From Arthrobacter sp. UM1 (GTDB lineage: Bacteria > Actinomycetota > Actinomycetes > Actinomycetales > Micrococcaceae), in assembly GCF_020483305.1 (NCBI RefSeq), contig NZ_JACWAB010000002.1, positions 62,001 through 126,000 on the forward strand: DNA of 64,000 nt, given 5' to 3'. The notes under the pieces were generated by a model. That model was not told the origin of the DNA. It worked only from the letters and a program-made list of their open reading frames with translations, and did no database searches. The stretch's first letter is position 1. The number at the start of each line of letters is the position of its first letter. Shown one piece after another: positions 1 to 8,100 of this stretch. The translations under genes and the position numbers were made by a program.

Positions 1-980
1 ACGGTGACCGCCGTCTGCAGCAGCGCCGAGCCGCGGACCGTCGGCAGGGTGAGCAGGGAGAGGTCGAGCATCGGGTCCGCGGTGGTCTTCTCCCGCCAGA
101 CGAATCCGCCCAGGGCGAGGAGTCCGGCAGCCGCCGTGAGGAGGGTCCCCGTGGACGTCCAGCCCTGCTCCGTGCCGAGGGTGAACGAGTAGAGGATGAG
201 GCCCAGCGCGGCCACAGAGAGAAGCGCGCCCGGAATGTCCGTGCCGCCGGTGCGGCGGTCCTCCGGCCGGTCCGGCTGGATGCCCCAGCGCACGCCGACC
301 CAGGCGATGAGGGCCATCGGGGCGTTGAGGACGACGAGCCACTGCCACGGCATGTGCTCGACGGCGAGGCCGGACAGCGTGGGGCCGAGGGCGAAGCCGA
401 TCATGGACACGGTGACGATGAGGCCGATGGCCCGGTGGCGCAGCCCGTCGTCGTCGAACAGGCGGAAGATGAGGGACATGGTGAGCGGCGCGATGAGAGC
501 CGCGAACGCGCCGAGCGCCGCCCGGACCGCGATGAGCTGGGCGGGGGAGTGCGCCAGCAGGACCCCGAGCCCTGCGGCGCCGAAGAGGCCCAGGCCGATG
601 AGGAGCGTGCGGCGGCGCCCGATCTTGTCTCCGAGCGTGCCGCCGACCATGAGCAGGCCGCCGAAGGTGAGGGAGTAGGCGCCGACGATCCACTGGAGGT
701 CGGTGGGACTCGCCCCGAGGTCCCGGCCGATGGTGGGGAGCGCGACGTTGAGGACGGAGTTGTCCATCATCTCGACGAGCATCGTGAGGCAGAGGGCGAG
801 GAGAGCCGGCCAGGCGGCGCGGAGGGACTGGGGCTTCGGGGAGTGCCCGGCGCTGGGGTTCGTTGCGGTGCTGTTCCGGGAGCCGCTGTGCTCTGAGGCG
901 GTCTGGACCGGGGAAGTGTGCTCCGGGGTGCGATGCTCGGCGGCATCTGTCGGAGCGGCGGAGGTCATGCTGCTGGACAT
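1..980 (-). CDS. DHA2-family MFS drug exporter (partial, C-terminus outside window)
   Basis: The reading frame is open from an ATG at 980 to the window edge (326 codons), so the C-terminal part is missing. A strong Shine-Dalgarno (AAAGGAGAT) lies just upstream. After a roughly 50-residue polar N-terminus come a first helix with the acidic MLVEMMDNSVLNVALP segment and MFS motif A around residues 117-124 (GDKIGRRR). A motif-C-like GFALGPTLSG near residue 190 is typical of proton-driven drug antiporters. This matches the 14-helix EmrB/QacA (DHA2) family, which exports drugs or toxic compounds across the cytoplasmic membrane. It is divergent from a TetR regulator, the usual arrangement for an inducible pump; the substrate cannot be read from sequence. 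Confidence 0.9.
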   Translation of the reverse strand, partial: MSSSMTSAAPTDAAEHRTPEHTSPVQTASEHSGSRNSTATNPSAGHSPKPQSLRAAWPALLALCLTMLVEMMDNSVLNVALPTIGRDLGASPTDLQWIVGAYSLTFGGLLMVGGTLGDKIGRRRTLLIGLGLFGAAGLGVLLAHSPAQLIAVRAALGAFAALIAPLTMSLIFRLFDDDGLRHRAIGLIVTVSMIGFALGPTLSGLAVEHMPWQWLVVLNAPMALIAWVGVRWGIQPDRPEDRRTGGTDIPGALLSVAALGLILYSFTLGTEQGWTSTGTLLTAAAGLLALGGFVWREKTTADPMLDLSLLTLPTVRGSALLQTAVT

Positions 981-1016
981 GGCATCTCCTTTCGGGGATG
1001 GGGAACGGGGAGAGAA

Positions 1017-1085
1017 TCGAACGCGCTTCGATGATGGAACGCTGTTCGAGATCGAACATGATTCGAGAATAGAACAATGTTTGAT
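1017..1085. promoter_or_regulatory. Operator array between MFS exporter and TetR gene
   Basis: Repeated TCGAA half-sites in inverted pairs: TCGAA-N5-TTCGA at 1017-1031, GTTCGA-GA-TCGAAC at 1044-1057 and TCGAA-N5-TTCGA at 1052-1066. A wider imperfect palindrome joins ATCGAACAT (1051-1059) with ATGTTTGAT (1077-1085). The array covers the divergent promoter region and touches the likely -35 box (TTGATC, 1081-1086) of the TetR gene, so binding could repress both genes. Confidence 0.6.
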
Positions 1086-1108
1086 CCTTGTGCAACTCCG
1101 GCTACGGT
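1081..1108 (+). promoter_or_regulatory. Likely leaderless promoter of the TetR gene
   Basis: TTGATC (1081-1086), 16-bp spacer, TACGGT (1103-1108), then six bases to the ATG at 1115. Transcription would begin at or next to the start codon. The GGAGG directly before the ATG is too close for a normal ribosome binding site. Confidence 0.5.
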
Positions 1109-1114
1109 GGAGGC

Positions 1115-1954
1115 ATGACCGAGCATCCCGGCACCCGCCCCGATCCCTCAGAATCCCGCCGAGGAGGCGACCCTGGGGCAGGGCCCCGCCGTGGAGGCCC
1201 GGGCCGGGGAGCCGCGGGCCCCGGAGCCGGCAGGCAGGGCGGCTTCAGCCGAGGAGGCGGCGCTCGCGGCGCGTCTGGCCGCGGACCCGGACGGCGCCCT
1301 CGGGCCGCGCTGTCCCTTGAGGCCGTCGTGGAGGCGGCGGTCAGCGCCTTGGACGCGGAGGGCGTGGAGCGGCTGACGCTCCGAGGGCTCGCGGCCGAGC
1401 TCGGCAGCGGCGTGGCGAGCCTCTACTGGTACGCCTCCGGCAAGGGCGAGCTGCTCGATCTCGCCACGGACGCCGTGCTCGGCGAAGCCATCGAGGTCTA
1501 TGGGCGCCAGCGCACCCCCGAGAGCGAGCCGCTTGAGAATCTGCGGACCTTCATGCTGGCTCTCTTCGACCAGATGATGGAGCACCGCTGGCTCGCCCTC
1601 CAGCTCATGGAGTCCTCGCCGCGGCTCGACAACTCCCTGCTCACCTGGGAGCTCGTGGGCCGGGAGCTCGCGCGCATGGACCTCACGCGGCAGCAGCAGT
1701 TCAACGCCTCGATCATGCTCGTCAACTTCGCCACCGCCATGGGTGCGGAGATCACGGTGCGCCCGGAGCCGGAGGGTGCGGCCCGCGAAGAGGCCATGCA
1801 GGAGCAGATCGACGAGTGGAGGCAGGGAACGGATCCCGAGCGGTTCCCCTTCATCCACTCGATCATGGGGGAGTTCGAGAACCACGACGACCGCTCCCAG
1901 TTCCTCGCCGGAGTCGACCTCATGCTGAGCGGCATCGAGCGGCAGGCCGGCTGA
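1115..1954 (+). CDS. TetR/AcrR-family transcriptional regulator
   Basis: A 279-residue protein when started at the ATG at 1115; an upstream TTG at 1088 is possible but lacks a better signal. The first 60 residues are a Gly/Arg/Pro-rich, probably disordered tail, unusual for the family. The helix-turn-helix follows at about residues 65-113 (LTLRGLAAELGSGVASLYWYASGKGELL), with the Leu-Tyr-Trp-Tyr signature of TetR proteins. The C-terminal helical part resembles the TetR_C ligand-binding domain. It is divergent from the drug exporter and probably represses it, and perhaps itself, through the intervening TCGAA sites. The inducer is unknown. Confidence 0.9.
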   Translation: MTEHPGTRPDPSESRRGGDPGAGPRRGGPGRGAAGPGAGRQGGFSRGGGARGASGRGPGRRPRAALSLEAVVEAAVSALDAEGVERLTLRGLAAELGSGVASLYWYASGKGELLDLATDAVLGEAIEVYGRQRTPESEPLENLRTFMLALFDQMMEHRWLALQLMESSPRLDNSLLTWELVGRELARMDLTRQQQFNASIMLVNFATAMGAEITVRPEPEGAAREEAMQEQIDEWRQGTDPERFPFIHSIMGEFENHDDRSQFLAGVDLMLSGIERQAG

Positions 1955-2000
1955 GCGGCGTCGCCCGCCGTCGTCGCCATCCCCGCCCGTCTCCATGCGG

Positions 2001-2054
2001 TTGTGGCGCGTTTCGTGCGATTTCAAGGCCGAAATCGCACGAAACGCGCCACAA
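2001..2054. repeat. Perfect 24-bp inverted repeat with 6-nt loop
   Basis: Arms at 2001-2024 (beginning TTGTGGCGCGTTTCGTGC) and 2031-2054 are exact reverse complements around AAGGCC. The element sits between the convergent ends of the TetR gene (stop 1954) and the APC permease (stop 2101). It has no U-tract, so it could be a bidirectional terminator or a dispersed palindromic repeat. Confidence 0.8.
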
Positions 2055-2100
2055 ATCGTGAGAGGCGCCCGGAGGGGGCCCGGGGAGGGGAGGGGCCGCG

Positions 2101-4089
2101 TCAGCCGACGTGGACCCAGGGGCGCTTGCGCGGATCCTTCTCCGCCTCGCGCAGGACCTCGCGGGTCACCGGCGCCACCTCGCCCTGGCCGAAGAGCAGG
2201 TACTTGAGGAGGTTCGTGAGCGGGTTGCCCTCCGTCCAGCGGAAGTAGACGTGCGGCATCTTCCCCGTCTTGTTGCGGATGTGGATGAGCACGGCCGCGA
2301 TGGTGTTGGGGACGTTGGAGGAGTGCACCTGGAGGACGCGGTGCTGGCCTCGCCGGAACCCGTGGACCTCGAGGTGGTTCTCGAAGTCCGAGGAGTCCTC
2401 CACGAACACCTCGATGAAGAACGGGTGGATGTGCTCCGGCAGGTGGTTGGCGAAGTGCGCGTGCTCCGTCTTCTGGGAGTAGCGCGTCTCGGCGTCGGCG
2501 TCCTCCTTCGGCTCCCGGGCGATGATGTGGATGCTCTCGGCGTCCTTGATCATCGCGTAGGCGGAGTCGTCGAGGTGCACCGTCGTCGCGCGCAGCTCGA
2601 AGGAGCGGCGGGCGCGCGAGATGATGCTGATGCCGATGATGCCGGCGATGAAGAACGAGGCGATCTTCACGCCGTCCGGCTTCTCGATGACGTTGGTGAT
2701 CGTCGTGAAGGTGAAGATGGCGGAGATGACGCCGAACGCGCGCGCCCAGCCCTTCTTCCCCTTCTGCTTGAGGGAGACGGCGACGGCGAACGCGGCTGAC
2801 GTGATGAGGACGAGGACGCCCGTGGCGTACGCGCCGCCCTGCGCCTCGACGTCGGCGTTGAAGATGAGCGTGATGATCCACGCGACCGCCGTGAGCACGA
2901 GCACGAGCGGGCGGAGGGCCGAGGCCCAGGCCGGCGCCATGCCGTAGCGGGGGAGGTAGCGCGGGATGAGGTTGAGCAGGCCCGCCATGGCGGAGGCGCC
3001 GGCGAACCAGAGGATGGCCACGGTGGAGAAGTCGTAGACGGTGCCGAATCCCTCGCCGAGGTACTCGTGCGCCAGGTAGGCGAGCGCGCGGCCGTTGGCG
3101 GGTCCGCCCGGCTGGAACTTCTCGAGCGGGATGAGCCAGATGGTGAGGAAGCTCGAGGCGATGAGGCACGTCGACATGATGATCGCGGCCGTCGTGAGCA
3201 GGCGGTGGGCGCCCTTGATGCGGCCCATGGGGCGGTCAGGGTCGTCTGCGATGTGGCCCTTGATCTGCGGGATGACGGCCACGCCCGTCTCGAAACCGGA
3301 GAGGCCGAGCGCGAGCTTCGGGAACGCGAGGACCGCGAGGCCGATGAGGAGCAGCGGGTTGGACTGTCTGGCTGTGAGCGCTCCCCACCAGTCGTGGATG
3401 ACCACGGGGTGGTCGCCCACGTGGAGGGCGGCGGTCACGATGACCACGAGGTTGAGGACGAGGAAGAGCCCGACGAGGACCACGGCCATGCCGATGGCCT
3501 CGGAGAAACCGCGGAGGAAGACGATGCAGAGCCCCGTGAGGAGCAGGAGGGTGATGACCACGCGGAAATCGCCCAGCCAGTGCGGCATGAACGGGTTCTC
3601 GACGATGTGCGCGGTGGCGTCCGCGGCCGAGAGCGTCATCGTGATCATGAAGTCGGTGGCCGCGAAGCCGATGAGCGCCAGGACGAGCAGCTTGGCGTTC
3701 CACTTGCTGAACAGGCGCTCCAGCATGGCGATGGAGCCCTGGCCGTGGGGAGACTCGAGGGCCACGCGCCGGTAGACGGGCAGGGCGCCGAAGAGGGTCA
3801 CGAGGACGAGGACGATCGTGGCGATCGGCGCGAGGAGGCCGGCGGCCGAGGCCGCGATGGCGGGCTGGTAGCCGAGGGTGGAGAAGTAGTCGAGGCCGGT
3901 GAGGCACATGACCTTCCACCAGGAATAGGTCTTCTCGGTCTCCTCGGTGTGCGAATACGCGCCCCCGTGGTCCGAATCATAGGTGGTGTCTTGGAAAAGC
4001 CACCGGCGGAGGCGTTCGCGACGAGTTCGCTTCGACTGGATTCGGGGAGGCCCGAACACGGACGACTTGATCTTCACGAGGCACGACAA
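2101..4089 (-). CDS. APC-superfamily amino-acid permease, long form
   Basis: A 662-residue membrane protein with about 12 hydrophobic segments in its first 450 residues, including WWKVMCLTGLDYFSTLGYQPAI and GLSGFETGVAVIPQIKG, typical of the long actinobacterial APC permeases. The last 200 residues are soluble and end in a conserved-looking cytoplasmic domain containing NVPNTIAAVLIHIRNKTGKMPHVYF. It presumably takes up an amino acid or related solute by proton or sodium symport; the substrate is unknown. The start used is a TTG at 4089; the first 40 residues are basic, and a start a little further in cannot be excluded. A perfect hairpin lies immediately upstream. Confidence 0.8.
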   Translation of the reverse strand: MSCLVKIKSSVFGPPRIQSKRTRRERLRRWLFQDTTYDSDHGGAYSHTEETEKTYSWWKVMCLTGLDYFSTLGYQPAIAASAAGLLAPIATIVLVLVTLFGALPVYRRVALESPHGQGSIAMLERLFSKWNAKLLVLALIGFAATDFMITMTLSAADATAHIVENPFMPHWLGDFRVVITLLLLTGLCIVFLRGFSEAIGMAVVLVGLFLVLNLVVIVTAALHVGDHPVVIHDWWGALTARQSNPLLLIGLAVLAFPKLALGLSGFETGVAVIPQIKGHIADDPDRPMGRIKGAHRLLTTAAIIMSTCLIASSFLTIWLIPLEKFQPGGPANGRALAYLAHEYLGEGFGTVYDFSTVAILWFAGASAMAGLLNLIPRYLPRYGMAPAWASALRPLVLVLTAVAWIITLIFNADVEAQGGAYATGVLVLITSAAFAVAVSLKQKGKKGWARAFGVISAIFTFTTITNVIEKPDGVKIASFFIAGIIGISIISRARRSFELRATTVHLDDSAYAMIKDAESIHIIAREPKEDADAETRYSQKTEHAHFANHLPEHIHPFFIEVFVEDSSDFENHLEVHGFRRGQHRVLQVHSSNVPNTIAAVLIHIRNKTGKMPHVYFRWTEGNPLTNLLKYLLFGQGEVAPVTREVLREAEKDPRKRPWVHVG

Positions 4090-4095
4090 TACGCC

Positions 4096-4150
4096 CGATT
4101 CACGTCGCCGGCGTTAACAGCCCGGGCGGCTGCGCCGGCGACGTGAATCG
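4096..4150. repeat. 18-bp inverted repeat upstream of the permease
   Basis: CGATTCACGTCGCCGGCG (4096-4113) and its exact reverse complement (4133-4150) flank a 19-nt loop, between the stop of the small gene at 4170 and the start of the permease, both on the minus strand. It could act as terminator or attenuator; no U-run follows. Confidence 0.7.
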
Positions 4151-4169
4151 CTGCGCGAGCGGGGAGGGG

Positions 4170-4391
4170 TCAGCCTTCCGCCTCGGCGAGCTGGACGAGT
4201 GCGCGGGCGACGGCGACGTGCTTGTTCGAGCCGAGGTCCCGCACGGTCTTGATGCCGACCTGCGCGAGGGCCTCGTCGTGCCTCTCCGTGAGGCCTGAGA
4301 GAGCCGAGGGCGGGGCGTTCAGGATCTCGGTGAGGGACGAGTTCTCGTAGGCCTTGTCGAGCTTCTTGTCGAGCGTGACGGACACGGGCAT
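4170..4391 (-). CDS. Small helix-hairpin-helix-like protein, function unknown
   Basis: A 73-residue protein. The ATG at 4391 was chosen because AGAGGAG precedes it by 8 nt; a longer frame upstream lacks such a site. The sequence MPVSVTLDKKLDKAYENSSL... is followed by LAQVGIKTVRDLGSNKHVAVARALVQLAE. This looks like a short helical domain with a helix-hairpin-helix turn (GIKTVRDLG), as found in small DNA- or protein-binding modules. I do not recognise a named family. It could be co-transcribed with the APC permease downstream, although the hairpin at 4096-4150 separates them. Confidence 0.65.
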   Translation of the reverse strand: MPVSVTLDKKLDKAYENSSLTEILNAPPSALSGLTERHDEALAQVGIKTVRDLGSNKHVAVARALVQLAEAEG

Positions 4392-5102
4392 GGGGATCTC
4401 CTCTGGTCTCGGGCGGCGCCGCGGAGGGTCCGCGACACCTTCTCTCTGTGATGTTCCTCTCACATTCAGTGCGCTGGCCACCCCGATCTCTTGTGAGTTT
4501 TCGCTGTGTTCGCTGGATGCGCCGTCCCGAAGCCTCCTGTCTGTTGTACGCGGGGGCGGTATCGCGCGGTTTCACGGCCTGAATGTGACAAACGGGTGCC
4601 GAGTGGGCGGGCGGGGTTCAGGCGCGAGGCGTTTTTGTCACAGGGCGTCTGCCAAACGCGCCGCACTCGCGGCCGTGCAAGAGGTGCTTCACAGCAGACC
4701 GGTCTGCTCACAGCGTTTGGATTTTCAGATTTAGAAAACATATCTAACTAATCGGACAATTTCCGCCTGGAAAAGAACGGGCGAGTGTTTGTGTCATTGT
4801 GTTTTCTTTTTCGAGCGAGAGTTCTCAATAGGGTTCGCGTCATTCAAAAGGGGACGTAGGACAAATAGTTATAATGATTAGTTTTTGAACCATCAACACC
4901 ATGCCCAGATCCCTGTCAAGCCAGGGATCCGACGCTTTGTGAATTGACCCGGAGGCTGCCGTCTCGGCGCGTATATGGTGATTCAGCTCAGTGATTCCGT
5001 TGGTTTACCGAATCCCTGTGCGTGATGTATTCAATTCACCAGTCGAATGCCTGACCGGGGGCTCTCCCGGCGATTCGACGCGTCTTTTTCTGGAGTTGAT
5101 CC
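4392..5102. other. Gene-free 711-bp leader with inverted repeats and an AT-rich half
   Basis: No convincing ORF. The first part is GC-rich and carries nested inverted repeats: TGTGACAAA (4584-4592) with TTTGTCACA (4634-4642), CCAAACGC (4652-4659) with GCGTTTGG (4713-4720), and the 16-bp palindrome AGCAGACCGGTCTGCT (4693-4708). From about 4721 to 5040 the sequence becomes clearly richer in A and T than anything else in the window. It holds a TATAAT box (4870-4875), a hairpin GATCCCTG/CAGGGATC (4908-4929), and the inverted pair GTGAATTGA (4939-4947) and TCAATTCAC (5031-5039). This is the likely promoter and control region of the synthetase downstream. Confidence 0.7.
4870..4875 (+). promoter_or_regulatory. 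Candidate -10 box of the Pls/PosA-type operon
   Basis: TATAAT inside the AT-rich leader. No good -35 hexamer lies 17 bp upstream, so an alternative sigma factor or an activator may be needed. If used, the mRNA leader is about 220 nt long and includes the 4908-4929 hairpin. Confidence 0.35.
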
Positions 5103-8100
5103 ATGGGTGCGCACGCAGTGTTTCCCGGCGATGACCCGCTGAAATCCGAAGGGCGCGGAGCGGCTGCTCCGCCGCCTCTCGCTGACCGCTCGACCCCGCC
5201 TCCCTCTGGCCGCACGACCCCGCCATCCGCTGACCGCTCGGCCTCGTCGGTCGCCTTCGAGGCGCCGCCCTGGGCGGACGGCGTGACGCTGAAAGACCTC
5301 GCCCTCTATCCGGTCGCCGAGGCTCCGGCTCCCCGGACCCTCGTCGACATCTTCCGCGCCACGGTTGCGGCCCACCCGCAGGCGCCGGCGGTCGACGACG
5401 GCTCGACCGTCCTGACCTACGCCGAGTTCGCGGAGCGGGTGGAGGAGCAGGCCTGCATCCTCCGCTCCCACGGGATCGGCCCCGGCTGTTGCGTGGGCAT
5501 CCGCGTGCCCTCGGGGTCGGCGGACCTCTACACGGCGATCCTCGGCACCATCGTCTCCGGCGCCGCCTACGTGCCGGTGGACTGGGACGACCCCGACGAG
5601 CGGGCGGCCACCGTGTGGGAGGAGGCGGACGTCGCCGCCGTGTACGGGGAGGGCCTCGGGCTCGAGCTGCGCGGTCCGGCCCGGCCCGCCGTGCCGGACT
5701 CCGCGGTCCCCGGACTCGAGGACACCGCCTGGGTGATCTTCACGTCCGGCTCGACCGGAAAGCCCAAGGGAGTGGCGATCTCGCACCGCTCGGCCGCCGC
5801 CCTCGTGGACGCGGAGAGGGTGCTCTACCTCGCGGCCGCTCCCCTCGAGCCGGGGGACCGCGTCATGGCCGGCCTCTCGGTGGCGTTCGACGCCTCCTGC
5901 GAGGAGATGTGGCTCGCCTGGCGCTCGGGCGCGGCCCTCGTCCCCGCCCCGCGCTCCGTGGTGAGGTCCGCCGTGGACCTGGGGGACTGGATCCGCTCCT
6001 CCGGGGTCACGGCCATCTCGACCGTGCCCACCCTGGCCTCCCTCTGGCCGGAGGACGCGCTCGTGAACATCCGGCTGCTCATCTTCGGCGGGGAGGCCTG
6101 CCCCAACTCGCTCGCGCGGCGGCTCTCCGTGCCCGGGCGCGAGGTCTGGAACACGTACGGGCCCACCGAGGCCACGGTCATCGCCACCGGCGCCGTCCTC
6201 ACGGGCGAGCCGCCCGTCCGCATCGGGCTGCCGCTCAACGGGTGGGAGCTCGCCGTCGTCGACGAGGACGAGAACCCCGTCCTCTGGGGCGAGGAGGGCG
6301 AGCTCATCATCGGGGGAGTCGGCCTCGGCCGGTACCTCGATCCGGAGAAGGACGCGGAGAAGTACGCGCCGATGCCCTCCCTGGGCTGGGACCGGGCCTA
6401 CCGGACCGGCGACCTGGTGCGGGCGGACCGTGAGGGCGTCGTCTTCGTCGGCCGCGCTGACGACCAGGTCAAGATCTCCGGCCAGCGGATCGAGCTGAGC
6501 GGGATCGACGAGGACCTCACCCGGGTCCCCGGCGTCAGGGCCGGCGCGAGCGCCGTGCACTCGACGGAGGGCGGGAACCAGATCCTCGTCTGCTACGTCA
6601 CCGAGTCGGAGCCGGGGACGCTGGAGCGCGCCCGCGTCCGCGAGGCCGTCGCGGCGAACCTCCCCGGCACGCTCGTGCCGAGCGTCGTCGTCATGCCCGA
6701 GCTGCCCATGAAGACGTCCGGGAAAGTGGACCGGAAAGCCCTTCCGTGGCCCGTGGACACGGGCGAGGAGAGGGACTTCGGGGACGAGGAGCTGACGCGC
6801 CTCGCCCGCCGCTGGACGGAGCAGCTGGGCCCCGTGCCCCTCGAGGAGGACACGGACTTCTTCGAGGTCGGCGGATCGTCGATCGCGCTCGCGAAGCTCG
6901 TCTCCGTGCTCCGCCAGGACCACCCGGACGCCGAGATCGGCGAGCTCTACAAAGCCCCGACCCTGCGAGGGATGCGCGACTACCTGCGCACGCTGACCAC
7001 CGAGCGGGAGGCGCGCCCGGCCGTTCGCCCCCGGCCCGCGTGGAACGGGCCGGTCCAGGCCGCGTTCGTCCTGGCGCTCTACGTGGTCTCCGGGGCCAGG
7101 TACGCCTACGGCGCGACGATCGTGGTCTGGTTCCTCGCCGCTTTCCTCAAGGCGACCTGGGTTCCCACGCCTCCGCTCCTGCCCCTCGTCGCGGCGTGGC
7201 TCTGCCTGTTCTCCCTGCCCGGACGCATGGTCTTCTCCTCGCTCGCGATCCGCGCCCTCATGGCCGGGTTCGCACCGGGCGAGTACCGCCGCGGCTCGTG
7301 GGCCCACATCCGCCTCTGGATGTCCGAGCGGATCCTCGAGTTCAACAAGTTCGAGGGCATCCAGGGGGCGCCGGCCATGACGCTCCTCTTCCGGATGCTC
7401 GGCAACCGGGTGGGACGCGGGGCCCAGCTGACCACGCTGCCGCCCGTCACCGGCCTCCTCCGCATCGGCGAGCGCTCGGTCCTCGAGCGCGAGGCCGACG
7501 TCGCGGGCCACTGGATCGACGGCGACCGCCTCATCGTCCGCGGCATCACCGTGGGCGACGACGTCCGCATCGGCGCCCGCTCCGTCGTGGACGGGGGCGT
7601 GGTCCTCGGAGACCGCTGCGAGGTGAGCGCGGGCTCCCACGTGGCCGGAGACGTGCCCGACGACACGCTCGTCTGCGGCGCGCCGGCCGCCCCGATCGGC
7701 CCCTCCGGCCTCACCTGGCCGGAGGAGCGCCCGGAGGCGGACTTCAGCTTCGGCGTCCGCCTGGCCTACACGGCCGCACAGGTCTGGATGGGCGTCATGC
7801 TCTTCGTCGCCATGATCCCGGCCGGGCTCCTCGTGTTCGGCCGGGTGCAGGGGACGGAGCGCTTCGAGGACGTCGTCCCGGTGGTCGCCTCGTGGGTGCC
7901 GGTCTTCGTCATCCTCACGTCGGCGGTCTGGCTGGGCCTCGTGGTCCTCTCCGTCCGGCTGGCCGCGACGCTCATCCGCCCCGGCTACTTCTCCCTCTAC
8001 GGGATCCAGATGTGGGCGGTCTGGTTCACGGAGACGCTCCTCGACCGGACGAGGGTCTCCGCCTACCCGGTGTACGCCTCCAGCTTCACGCCGCTCTTCA

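Noticed and set aside
1088-1114. Upstream TTG start for the TetR gene
   Set aside because: The ATG at 1115 fits the leaderless promoter spacing; the TTG would place the -10 box inside the coding region.
3067-4146. Plus-strand open frame of 359 codons opposite the APC permease
   Set aside because: Charged, repetitive Asp/Glu/Gly/Arg sequence with no fold; the minus strand encodes clear transmembrane segments.
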